DNA of 64,000 nt from NCBI GenBank assembly GCA_003116975.1, contig BGKB01000044.1, positions 74,940 through 138,939 of the forward strand. Reading direction: 5' to 3'. The position numbers and the translations under genes were made by a program. The notes under the pieces were generated by a model. It was not told the DNA's origin. It was given only the letters and a program-made list of their open reading frames with translations, and searched no databases. How positions within the stretch are numbered: position 1 is the first letter of the stretch; every line of letters begins with the position of its first letter. Positions 48,041 to 58,200 of the stretch are shown piece after piece. This stretch comes from Aurantiochytrium sp. KH105 (lineage: Eukaryota > Sar > Bigyra > Thraustochytrida > Thraustochytriidae).

Positions 48041-49168
48041 ATGTCGCGCGCGAACGCGCCGGGCGCGCGCAAGTTCTCTCGTTTTGGTAGCGTGAGCGCG
48101 GCCAAAACTGGTGTAGCTCGCGGCGGGGGCGGGGGCTCGCTCGAGGATGCCCAGGCGCTCTTGGACCGCGTGGCGACGACGGTGGAGCCGCTCATGAAGC
48201 GACACAGCTGGTTCGTGGAGAAGCTGCAAGAGATGATGCCGCGCAAGGAGGGCCTGCTGGGGATGAACGTAAACCGTGGTGCCAAAATTCTGCTAAAATT
48301 GCGCCAGGGCGGAGGGTTTATGCCGTTCGAGCAGATTCTAGACACCATGCTTCACGAACTCGTGCACATGGAGATTGGTCCACATAATGCCTCGTTTTAC
48401 AAAATGTGGGACGAACTACGCAGCGAATGCGAGCGCGATTTTGTCTCGGGGGCCTTCACCATCGCCAACAGGGGTAGTAATAGTGATGATGCTACGAGCC
48501 AGGTTGTACCTTTTAGTGGCAAAGGCCAACGCGTAGGAAGCGCAACAGGCAGGCGAGCGGGCGCCTCCATGCTTGACCGAAGAGCAGCAGCCGTGGCTGC
48601 TGCTGAGCGACGGCGAGGTGTAGGGGGTAGGCGTCTTGGTGGTGGTGGTGGTGGTGGCGGCGGCGGCGGCGGTGGTGATAAAAGAGGTGATGCCGATGAC
48701 GGCGAGGCGCTCCACGGGCTTTCGGCCAAGGAACGTGCTCTACGAGCTGCAGAACGTCGACGCCAACAGCAATCAACCTGCATTGCCATTGCCGACGGTC
48801 AGGACCAAGACGTGGCGCTCGATGACGATCCTGATCTCCAGGTCGTGGAGAAGCCGCCATCCACCACAGGTGTTCCAGCAGCATCCACGAGTTCGTCGAC
48901 GTTTGATCGCAAGTCTCCGCTGCCTGTTTCCACCTCGTCACAAGCATCATTTCCCGCAGATCAGTCGTGGTCGTGCCCAACGTGCACGTTCGTGAACTGT
49001 CGAGAAGGAGCGGCCAGTCGACGATGCAGCGCATGCGGAGCAACGCCTGGCGCAGATGTGTCCTTTTGGCGGTGCGTTCTCTGTGGTTTAGAGATATCGG
49101 ACAAGCATGAACGTTGTCTTTGTGGACGTCCTCGGAAGCGCGAGCCAGATGTTGTTGATTTGACGTGA
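48041..49168 (+). CDS. Wss1-type WLM metalloprotease with two C-terminal zinc fingers and SIM (375 aa)
   Basis: The WLM domain covers about residues 35-130: DRVATTVEPLMKRHSWFVEKL, GMNVNRGAKILLKLR and the zinc protease motif H105-E106-LVH109-x5-H115 (HELVHMEIGPHN). A Gly-rich linker follows. The C-terminus has a RanBP2-type finger WSCPTCTFVN...CSACG (about 306-330), a second four-Cys finger WRCVLCGLE...CLCG, and a final PDVVDLT, a SUMO-interacting motif; another acidic DLQVVE lies before. This is the architecture of Wss1/SPRTN-like proteases, which degrade DNA-protein crosslinks and act on SUMOylated targets in the nucleus. Catalytic residues look intact. Confidence 0.92.
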   Translation: MSRANAPGARKFSRFGSVSAAKTGVARGGGGGSLEDAQALLDRVATTVEPLMKRHSWFVEKLQEMMPRKEGLLGMNVNRGAKILLKLRQGGGFMPFEQILDTMLHELVHMEIGPHNASFYKMWDELRSECERDFVSGAFTIANRGSNSDDATSQVVPFSGKGQRVGSATGRRAGASMLDRRAAAVAAAERRRGVGGRRLGGGGGGGGGGGGGDKRGDADDGEALHGLSAKERALRAAERRRQQQSTCIAIADGQDQDVALDDDPDLQVVEKPPSTTGVPAASTSSSTFDRKSPLPVSTSSQASFPADQSWSCPTCTFVNCREGAASRRCSACGATPGADVSFWRCVLCGLEISDKHERCLCGRPRKREPDVVDLT

Positions 49169-49370
49169 CAGGAAGCAACGCGAATGTGAAATGCCATCAA
49201 TACAAAAGTGCTGCGAGTCATGGACGTCAGCTACGCTAACGCCAAAAAGCATGCAATAAAGAGGAAGTTGATCATCAAGGCCAAGAAAAGCTTCGCGCAG
49301 AGCCGAAATAACTGCACCAGCCATGATTTTCAGAGAACAAAACAAGAATTGAGAGAGCTACATCGTGCTA

Positions 49371-49947
49371 TCAGTCCAGGAGCGAGTCATTGGTCCCGAT
49401 AGCCTTGAGGTAAGCGGAAGCCTTCTCGAACGTCAAGTCGTATCCAGCGTACTGCGATCTGTAGATAAATAAAGAGGTTGATATTTTTTTGGTTTCACAG
49501 GTGTACAGTTCATCATTGTCTCTTTCCTCTGCATGCACGCGCACACACGTGCGCATCATTACAGACGTGGCGGCGGCAGGAGGATGAGCCTTGGTGGTTT
49601 TTTTTTGGTTTTCAGGTATGTGCTTTTTTCTTTTTCAGGTTTGGACGGTCTTGGTTTTTTCTTTGTCTTGGTGATGAGGAGATTTGTATGCGGGGCGGCG
49701 AGATGATATTTTGTGTGCATGAAAATTGCTGCCCTGATGCATTGATGTGTGAGAGGATATAAATTCTGAATCTCGTCGCATTGAATTGGAGATGTAAACA
49801 GAGGAATGCGAACATGTTGAGGCCGTGGGTCCGTCACAGCGGCGAAAAATGGATGTGTGTGCAGGCTGATAGGTACGAGGGCACGTAGACCGACGTGTTA
49901 TCAGCGGGAAGGCCAAGTCCTTCCTGTACTTTGTTGGTTTTCGACAT
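49371..49947 (-). CDS. Possible small spliced gene or C-terminal extension of the PI4K-like kinase
   Basis: Exons 49877-49947 and 49371-49458 would encode 52 aa (MSKTNKVQEGLGL ... GTNDSLLD). The intron 49459-49876 (418 nt) has donor GTACCT and acceptor CTCTTTATTTATCTACAG. Both exons have balanced, non-repetitive composition. The ATG follows directly after the TAA stop of the PI4K-like frame, in the same frame (TAAATG). Alternative: removal of a 30-base segment GTGTAAATG...GTACAG would fuse this to the kinase as a C-terminal tail. Function unknown. Confidence 0.4.
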
Positions 49948-51042
49948 TTACACGAGGGCGGCGTCGACGAGGTTGTTAAAGGCTTCGAAAAATTGCTCCG
50001 TGCCCTGGGCCATGGCCTCAGCACTGAGCGTCTCGAGCACCGAAGGTTGCGTGCGGTCGCCAGGACGCACGAGCATGGAGCCAATCTCAAAGAGAGTCTT
50101 GCCCTTGGCCGCGGCCTTTTGCAGGAGAACAGTCGACATCCAGACGCCGAGCTGAGATTCCTCCGCGACACCAGCGTCCTGCAAGAGATCAAGATCCTCA
50201 TCAACATTGATGGCCGCAATCTCTGCGAGAAGCTCCTCGCTGAAGGGCTCCTTGGCCTGAGGGTAAAAGAAGACCTCGCTCGAGACATCGGCGAGCTCAC
50301 CGCCATTTACGTCCGGGAAGCTGAGCGCGTGATCGATCGGGACGAGACGCTTGTCCTGGGTCATCATGAGATTCCCGGCGTGGCGGTCCCGGTTGAGGAT
50401 GCGGGCATCCAAAACGCCGATGCGGTGGACATCGTCCTTGGCAAAGACGTTGGCGCCGTAGTCGGTCGCATCTTCGCCGGGCACAAAGGCCTGCGCAGAA
50501 CCAAAGGTCTCTTCGTTCTCGGCGCCGAGCTTGACACTGCCGAGCGCGGTCTTGGGCACGCCGGCGAGTCCGCGGTCCAACAGGTAGGCGGCCTGCTCGT
50601 TGATGGCAGCACGCTCGGTCTCCGCGTCGACGGCAGGCTTGAAGACGACCTTGCGCTGGCCCGCATCGTCGGCGAGGAAGTAGACCTCCGAGGTGCCGTT
50701 GTCGGCACGTTCGGCCGAAGCGACGTCGACTTGGCAAAGGAGATCGTCCATGCCCCCAATGATCGCCGACTTGAAGGGCGTCGACGAGGCACAGCTGTCA
50801 TCGATTTTGAGCTCCTCGGCAGGGTTGTAGGAGACCTGCTCGATAACTTTGTTCAGGCTCTGAAGGAACTCCTGCTTGTTGTAGTAGACGATGGCAAAGG
50901 CGGCGCGGAGGGCGGGATCGCGGTCCAGGTCGCGATCCAGAGGTGTGCGATCGATCTCGGGATGGTCGGGCATGGCCATGGGGACAACAAGCGACGGCGA
51001 CGGCGCGCCGGCCGTCGCCGGGACCTGCGAAAGGACCAGCAT
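49948..51042 (-). CDS. PI4K-gamma / type II phosphatidylinositol 4-kinase-like protein (364 aa)
   Basis: Kinase-like motifs of the PI3/PI4-kinase fold are in order: KVVFKPAVDAETE (ATP-site Lys, about residue 133), INEQAAYLLDRGLAGVPKT, GSAQAFVPGEDA, VHRIGVLDARILNRDRHAGNLMM (catalytic loop DRH), VPIDHALSFPD (the metal-site Asp in IDH). This matches the plant PI4K-gamma/UbDK branch, where lipid-kinase activity is doubtful and protein kinase activity has been reported. The start is the only ATG for about 1.75 kb upstream. The same frame continues upstream with SLALYRFFVGLYIFEH up to a splice acceptor (CCCTCTTCCCTTTAG at 51150), so a non-AUG or distant upstream exon adding a hydrophobic N-terminus is possible. 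Confidence 0.85.
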   Translation of the reverse strand: MLVLSQVPATAGAPSPSLVVPMAMPDHPEIDRTPLDRDLDRDPALRAAFAIVYYNKQEFLQSLNKVIEQVSYNPAEELKIDDSCASSTPFKSAIIGGMDDLLCQVDVASAERADNGTSEVYFLADDAGQRKVVFKPAVDAETERAAINEQAAYLLDRGLAGVPKTALGSVKLGAENEETFGSAQAFVPGEDATDYGANVFAKDDVHRIGVLDARILNRDRHAGNLMMTQDKRLVPIDHALSFPDVNGGELADVSSEVFFYPQAKEPFSEELLAEIAAINVDEDLDLLQDAGVAEESQLGVWMSTVLLQKAAAKGKTLFEIGSMLVRPGDRTQPSVLETLSAEAMAQGTEQFFEAFNNLVDAALV

Positions 51043-52796
51043 GTGCTCGAAGATGTAGAGTCCGACGAAGAAACGGTACAGAGCAAGGCTGCTCCCGGAG
51101 GAGGCCTTGCTGGGAGCGACGTCAGAAATCTTGGCTGAGAAGAAGTCCGCTAAAGGGAAGAGGGAGAGTAGGATAGAGAGAAAGAAAAGGAGGAAGAGTT
51201 ACAGGCCCTTTTCTTTGCTCTGCTCGCTCACTTGTCTCGTCTCGTTCTCCTTGTCTGTCTGTCTAGAGTCTTTCTTTCCTTCTTTCTTTCACGCCCGAGT
51301 TCGTAGATACAGGATAGATAGTCGGATAGATGAGATGGATGAGCGAGTGCCAGACAGACAGATAGACAGTCAGTCAGTCAGCCAGCCAAACACCCACCCG
51401 GTCAGTCTGTCGGTCGGTCGGTCTCGAGAGGGACGGCCGAGGACGGGCTGCGCCGTCTCCGTTCGCGCCCCTGTCTGCGCGCGCCGCCGACTCCCGCGGC
51501 CCTCGCCAGCTTGGCTTGAGGTTCTGCCGCTCTCTCTTCTTTCCCTCCTTCCTTCCCTGTTCAGGCCACGGCGGAACTCCGCTCAGCTCGGAATCGCGGG
51601 CGAAACGCTGACGCAAGGAGAGGCGCTGTTTCGGGAAAGAATGCCTCCCTCGCACTTTTCCCGCGCCGGCGCCGACGGAGCGAGTGCGCAACAACGAGCG
51701 CACGAGCGCGGCGGCGCTCTCGCGGCGGGCCGGCGGGCGCGCTGGCTGGCTACCTCGCTGCGCGCGAGGAGCAGCGCAGAGGGGAGGACGAGGAGGAGGA
51801 GGCGCGCCGGCTTGCTTGCTGCGCAGGCGGTAACGCACCCGCGGGGGACGAGGTCTGCCTTCTTCTGTCTGCCTTCTTCTGTCTGCCTGCGCCGGCTTCA
51901 CTAGCAATCTATCTCTCTAGATCGCGCGCGAGACGAGGTGGTGCGAAGGATGGACGATCGAGAACCTCTTGCAGCAGGAGGTGGAGGAGGAGGAGAAGAA
52001 CGAGGAATGAACAAGAAGGCTCGAAGAAGAAACCACGCTCGTTCTATTCTCTCCGCGATGGATGCGCGTGCGAGACCGCGGCAGTCGCGAGCGCGATCCC
52101 TCGCTCTGAAGACGGCGCGCCGGCTGGCGGGCCGGCTATAGCGAGCGAGCGAGCTAGCTAGCTGGCGGGTCTCCGCAACGAGACTGCCTCGTCGCGGGCC
52201 TGGATGGGTTGGCAGCGATGAGCACGCGCGAGCGCGGTCGCGTGCCTGCCCGAGTTTGAAATGTGCAGCGCCGGGGACGCGCGGCGCGCGAGGTCGAGGG
52301 CGAGGTCAAGGGCGAGGGCGAAGGCAGCGCGGCGCGCGGTCTGCGCTCGCTGCGCTCGCTGCGCGGGGCGGGCTCGGGCCCGCGCGCGATGGCGATCGAG
52401 AAGGGCCAGCGGGATGGAATGGAATGCACGCGAGGCCTGGCCTGCAAGGCAGGGCGATGCAATCACCTCTCTCCGCGCGCGAGGGCGAGGGCGAGGGCGA
52501 GGGCGAGGGCGAGGGAGGCCGCGCGGACTCCGCGCGGCGCGGCACGCGGCGGCGGCGGCGGTGAGAGGGCGCCCGAGCGCGCGAGCGAGGGAGGCCGCGG
52601 CAGCTCGGCTCGGCTCTGCTCGGCTTGACTCGGCTCGGCTCGGCTCGGCGCGGCGGGCGCGAGGAATTCGAATTTGGCGCGCACGAGGTAGCGCGATCCG
52701 CGCGCCACGAAAGTCTGCTGCGGGGCGCCTTTTTCGCGCCGCTTTCTCCCCCGGCCGCACTGGCGCGTACTCGGGTCGAGATCTAGCGGCTGTGGG
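51043..52796 (-). promoter_or_regulatory. AUG-free tract, candidate 5' leader of the PI4K-like gene
   Basis: No CAT occurs on the plus strand over 1,754 bases, so the minus strand has no ATG, while I count about 17 ATGs on the plus strand. It includes a splice acceptor at 51150 with a clean pyrimidine tract. The simplest reading is one long minus-strand leader, probably with an intron, under selection against upstream AUGs. It also holds CAGT/CAGC, CTTTCT and GAGGGC repeats. Confidence 0.45.
52481..52516. repeat. (GAGGGC)n hexanucleotide array
   Basis: About six GAGGGC units, a palindromic cousin of the GGGCTC array at 21823. Confidence 0.85.
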
Positions 52797-53740
52797 CATG
52801 AACTTTCGGCCGCGTGTGAGGTGCACCTCTGGAAAGATCTCGGTCGACGACTCTGGCAGCGGCAGAGAGGAGGTGGAGGCAAAGTGTGCGCAGGCATTGT
52901 GAGGGACGCCGAAAGAATCGCCAAGGAAACATCCGCGTAGGAGGATCGCGTCCGGGCGTTTCGCCCAGTGTGTACCCCCTCTCCCCGTGAGGTGCCTTGA
53001 ACGCCGTGGCCCCGCCTCCCCCTCCTCCCCCCGCCCCCACATCCACTTCCCTTCCAACTCCCCCCTCACAGGGGACACCCTCTGTTCCTCCCACTGCCTC
53101 CCCCTCCCCCTCCTCTCGGACCTACCCGCCCCCTAGTTTCCCCGACTTCCCCAATCCCAATTTCCGCGACGCATTTGCCGCAAAATCCGCAGCAAACGTA
53201 AAAAGATTTTTCCTGAATGCTGGCGCGGGCGGCGGTAGCCCCTCCTAGCGGCCAGCTACGCCCCGCGGAAGCGGGCCCGGAGGCGGAGATCATCCGCCGC
53301 GAAGACGACGTGCTCGAGGCCGCCGAGAGCGGCGCCAAGAACAGAACGCCTTCCCGCCGCCGCGGCCCGTGGCGCGAGGTGGTAGTATCTTCGGGGAGGT
53401 GGAGCGCGCTGTCGCGCTGGCGCGCGCCTTTGCGCCGGGGCGGGACGAGGTGTCCGGGTCCGTGCGGGAGCGAGGAAGGGCCAGGACTCGAGGCCTTTGG
53501 CGGAGGGCCTGGAGATCCTGGCCGCGAAAAACCGTGCCAAGGGTGCTGCGCATCCAAGTTGGGGTCACGGGCTGCAGCCGCAGCCGGTGCGGACTGCTTA
53601 CTTTGAGGACGAGCAGAAACTGCAGCTGCAGCTCGGTTTTTGGAATGGGGAGCGTCCGGTTTGTTAGCGGCGGAGGTGATCTTACTTGGTGCTGGCGGTG
53701 GTGGTCTTGGCGCCGGACGAACCGGAGCGCATACACTTAC

Positions 53741-54031
53741 GATCTTTGCGCGCAGTTGTCCCCGCGACAAAGCTTCGCTTGTATGTAATCGTAGGTAGTA
53801 GGTATAGCTTACTACTGTAACACAGAAGTTGTCGCACAAGTTGAAGCATCGGCCAGTGGGTGAAGGAGGAAGAGGAGATGTGCGCCCTTGTCCAGAGCGA
53901 TTGCGTCGTTCATTCTGCTCTTGCCGTCGTTGAAATCGTAAGGTACTGCGACGATCCTTGTTGCTCACCTGGCGAGCAATTGCTTGTTCTTCTGTGGGCA
54001 GGGAGATCTTAACCAGTCTGACGATTGGCAT
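53741..54031 (-). CDS. Candidate 5' exons of an unresolved spliced gene
   Basis: Exon 53969-54031 encodes MPIVRLVKISLPTEEQAIAR plus Q and ends at a strong donor CAG|GTGAGC. A possible second exon 53741-53777 (acceptor TACATACAAG, donor GATC|GTAAGT) continues the frame with RSFVAGTTARKD. I could not identify later exons or a family. Confidence 0.3.
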
Positions 54032-54785
54032 GCTTTACGTTTCACCTAAAGGCTGTAACGTGCCGCGGCGATTGATCTTCCTCCCTGCCTGCCTCATTTT
54101 GTCGCAGCCAGCCGGAGGAGATTCGCTTCATTCGCGGTGCAAAGTGTGCTTCCAGGGCCGAGCCGCGGCAGCGGCCGGCGAGAGAGAATCCTGGTCCCGC
54201 CGTAAAGATCTTGTACCTCTGCATGGACTTACGTATCATCCTATCTCAGGCTACAAGGACCGACCAGGGTCCCCAGCCGAGTTGCCATTGACGAAACTTG
54301 TATTTGGGGGCATGCACGAGGGGCTTTCCAAGCCACCCAACGCCTTCGCTTGATAACGAGAGGCGCAATCGAATCGCGCTCCTACAACATTGAATCCAGA
54401 TGAAGTGAACGATGTGCAACACGTGAATGACGTTTCCATCATATCGATGTCCGCAGGAAATCCTCTCTTGCCTGCGATTTCGTTCCTCGCGCTGGCAACG
54501 AAGATGCGAACAAGTCCTAAAAAAATTAAACTCCTTTGCAAGGATTGGATTCGACTTTGTCGATCTGATAGTCGCAAAAGACAAGCTTCTTTACTTTGTG
54601 CAACTGAATTTTGAAGTCTGAATACCACTCAAAGTCTAGAGCTACGTTTACGCAGGTAAACCACGCGCCCGCGTCTGCTCCGCGCCCCTCCATCGCGTTT
54701 CAAGACCCGATTTGCTCACTTCGCAACAAAACAAAAACAAAACAAAGAACCACGCTTACATCTTGTTGATTCGATCGCGCTTGGC

Positions 54786-54995
54786 GATGTCCTGCTCGAG
54801 CTTCACAATGTCCTAATCGAGCTTGATGATGTCCTAATCGCGTTTGACGATGTCCTAATCGCGCTTGGCGATGTTCTAATCGAGCTTGACGATGTTCTGC
54901 TCGAGTTCGGCGAGGTTCCAATCGAGCTTGGCGAGGTTCTAATCGAGCTCGACGATGTTCCAACCGCGCTTGGCAAGATTCTAGTCTCGCTTGGC
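54786..54995. repeat. 21-bp minisatellite, ten units
   Basis: Units of 21 bases of the form GATGTYCTAATCGMGCTTGRC, diverged at several positions but with no length change. Because 21 is a multiple of three, both strands stay open in one register: the minus strand gives ARLEHRQ-type heptads and the plus strand DVLIELD-type heptads. Confidence 0.9.
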
Positions 54996-55257
54996 GCGTT
55001 TCTTGGCGACTTTCTAATCGTGTTTCGAAGCTCATGTTTTGAAGTTTGTCCTTTGCAATTCGCGTATCGATCTTCACAAGTCGATCGTGCGGTGAGCTGC
55101 GCTTCACGCTTTGCGCGCCCCGACCCCATCGCGACGAAAAAACGCAAGATGGACTTGGGACTCACTGATCAATGGAGTCTTTCTTGTGCTCATGACGCGA
55201 AGAGAAAGACAAAACCTGAACTCGTAAAACGCACCAGGAAACCGGCGCCCGTGCGCG

Positions 55258-58200
55258 ATGGGCGCGGAGCAGAGCGCGGCGGAGGCGCGGGGAGCCGGTG
55301 ACGACGCGACCGCTCCTCCTCCTCCTCCTCCGGCCGCCGCCGCCGTCGCCGCCGCCCCCACCAGCGCCACCAGCGCCAGCGCCGTCGCGCGGGACGCAAC
55401 AACCCGGGAGGGGCGTTTTGATGTAGCTTCGCGGTCCCGACAGGGCTCGGCGCGCGCGCTGCAGAGGCTACCGTCGACGGCCTCTTTGTCGTCGGCAACC
55501 TCCTCTGTGGCCTCGAGCGCCATCTTGCTCCCGTTCATGCGCTCCCCCGAGGAGGAAGCGCGCATCGCGGTCGTCATCAACGCGGTTCACAACCCAGCTC
55601 TCGTGGACCCGGCCCCGCCCGCCGACAAGGCATGGGCCTTCGAGGCCGTCTTTGATGCACTTCTCGAAGCTGGCCCCTGTGCTCTTTCTCACGTAAATGC
55701 CGACCTTTTGCGCATCGTCATGGACGCGCTCGAGTCCCAATACGCGCCAGTCCATCGTCAGGCTTGTCGTCTTCTATGGCTCATTCTCTCCGGCGTACGC
55801 CCTGGTTGGGATGCAGACTACTTTCCACCACTTTATCTTCCCTCACGTCAAATACCTACGGATACGCGCAAACATCTCCGCAGGATCGATCGCACTCTTG
55901 TCGAAGACCTTGGTTTCCCCTTTCCCATCGTCCCGCTGCTGCTCTCCGGTGAGGACAATATCGTCCGCCACGCCACGGCCAGTCTCTCCCTCATACTCGG
56001 GCGCCGCGGCGTGCCTCGCTTTCGCGAACGCTTCCAGGTCCTGGAAAGCGCGCTCGAAGCTCTAGTGGCCAATATCGTCTCTGAAGACCCACGAGTCCAG
56101 CTCGTTTCCGTATCCTCGCTCACGAGCCTCGTTGCACACATTGCAACGCACAACGCCGTCATCGATGCCAATGGCGTCGAAAACCTTGCGACCATTCTTC
56201 ACCGCTCAGATTCATCAAGCGGCCTTGTGCGCATCGCAACACTGTGTCTTCGCGTTCTCGCACAACGCAGTCCTTTACTCGTACAAACTCGGCTTCAAAT
56301 CTGTCTTCCGGACGACACACCTATCATCACTGTCCTTATGCGTAGGCTGCGTGAAGTCTGGGAGACCTTGCGAGGTTCTGGCTCATCCACCATCGCAGCC
56401 GACACGACTTCAATCGTTGATTGTATCATTGTCCTTACGGCCGCTGTGCGTGACGCCGCACTTCTGGAAATCATGAGAGCGCCACAAAGTCCGGAAAGTA
56501 CACACATTCTTTCATTGGCGGTCGAGATTCTCGACTTTGTAAAACGTTTGAGAAATCCAGACTTCGCCCTGTGCGAAACACTTTCGGATCTGCTTTTGCA
56601 TCTTTGTGTTAATGAAAAGTGTCTGCCGCGCATCCTGGAGAATGGCGGTCGTCTCGCGCTGCTTTGCGCTCTTACATGTAAAGTACGACCCACGCAGAAC
56701 CTGGCAATGTTCTCGCATGACCACCAGCAGCCTCCTTCACGACACTACGCATGCCTTTACGCGACAGACGCGGAACTGCAGCAATGGCGCTCGCGTCGCT
56801 TAATATTTTCAGGTCGTGTTCTGGCCGCGCTGTGCGCCTATCTCACACGCATAACCGACACGAGCTCGACCACAATTGGTGCCACTATACTGGTTCGCGA
56901 TCTCGTCCTTCCGTTACTCTTTGATGCAGTAGGAACCGATGTCCCCGAGGTCGAGGCCCATGGCGCGCTTTCCAAGAGGAATGCCCTTCGAAACACCATA
57001 CGGCGGGCCGCAGTCGCTGGCCTCGCGGACCTTGGACTGCGTGAACAATGGGCGCGCTGCGTGTTCGCGTTTCGCAACGGAGCCGTGATCGCAAGGCTTC
57101 TTGCTCTTGGCTTCGCCGCGCATGCGGTCTGCGCGCACGCGACGAAGCGTCGCGAAGCCAAGGGCGCCGTTGGGGAGCCCTACGACGCTAATGAAGAGGC
57201 GCTCATGCACCAAGCCAACGCAGCCGTACTCTTGCACCTCGTTGCGCGAGGGCTCAGCACCTTTGCCATGCATGACAACATTCTCGAAAGTCAACCAGCC
57301 CTGTCAAAGATGCTCATTGACCTCTGGAAATTCTTCGCGCTCACAAGTCAAGACAACAACCTTTATCTGCCCTTGCCCATTGCATTGCTCGCCTCACTGA
57401 ATCCCGAGCTCTCGGAATTGGCGCTCCTCATGCGCAACGGCGATGATGACGACACTGACAGCACAGACGAAAATGAGGTTGATGATGAAGACCAAAAGTT
57501 CGAAGACCGCAGTGACACAACGCAAGACGGTCCAGCCGACTCAATTTCTCTCAACGCAAGCAACACGGAGAACGATACGTACCGGCACAGGGCATCTTTT
57601 TCAGGCAAACCTCGAGAGGCCAGAGACCGGGCCAGTTCTCCTGCTGAGCATTCCATGGGAGACCGATCCTCGCGTCAAAGCTCGCTCTACGCCTTGGGTG
57701 GCAAAACTAGACAAAAGAATGTTGCACTCGAAACCGCCTTTGTCGAAGCTTCACTGGGTCAGGCGCTCATCCAAGTGGGCTTTCATGCCAATATTTTCCC
57801 GCCTCAAATGCTCTCTGCAGCCTCTTCGGACCAGCATCAGACCACCCTCACCTGGACCTGCAAGTGGATTGCATACGCCGAGACTGTTCTCGAAAGCTAC
57901 CCTCGACACGAGCACATTCGCGCGAAATCGATTGCTCTCATTGCCCTTGCGATCCGCCGCCAGGGATGGCTTGCGCTATGGAGCAAAAGCGCAGCGCTCC
58001 GAGTTGTTGCAGCAGAGCTGCCGAGAGACTCAGCTTCCGCCTCGGCGCCGCTTGACTCGTGGCCCTGGGATGAAGGCGCTGTTGACCTCATCGTTGATGC
58101 ACTCACATCAGCCGCCACGCAGGGAGGGTCTGTGGGAAAACCGTGCGCCCGTGTCGACCTTTTGCAGGTATCCACCATGCGCGTCGCGTTGCGTGCAATC

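Larger units (their letters stand above)
52797..55257. other. Gene-poor tract with candidate exons and a minisatellite
   Basis: About 2.5 kb. Candidate minus-strand exons lie at 53741-54031. Frames in 53000-53700 are open in all three minus registers, and I cannot choose among them. The minisatellite occupies 54786-54995. The remainder shows nothing coherent. Confidence 0.4.

Noticed and set aside
53066-54031. Single 321-codon minus frame as a gene
   Set aside because: It reads straight through strong donors (CAGGTGAGC, GATCGTAAGT) and ends in Gly/Pro low complexity; I kept only the first exons as a low-confidence candidate.
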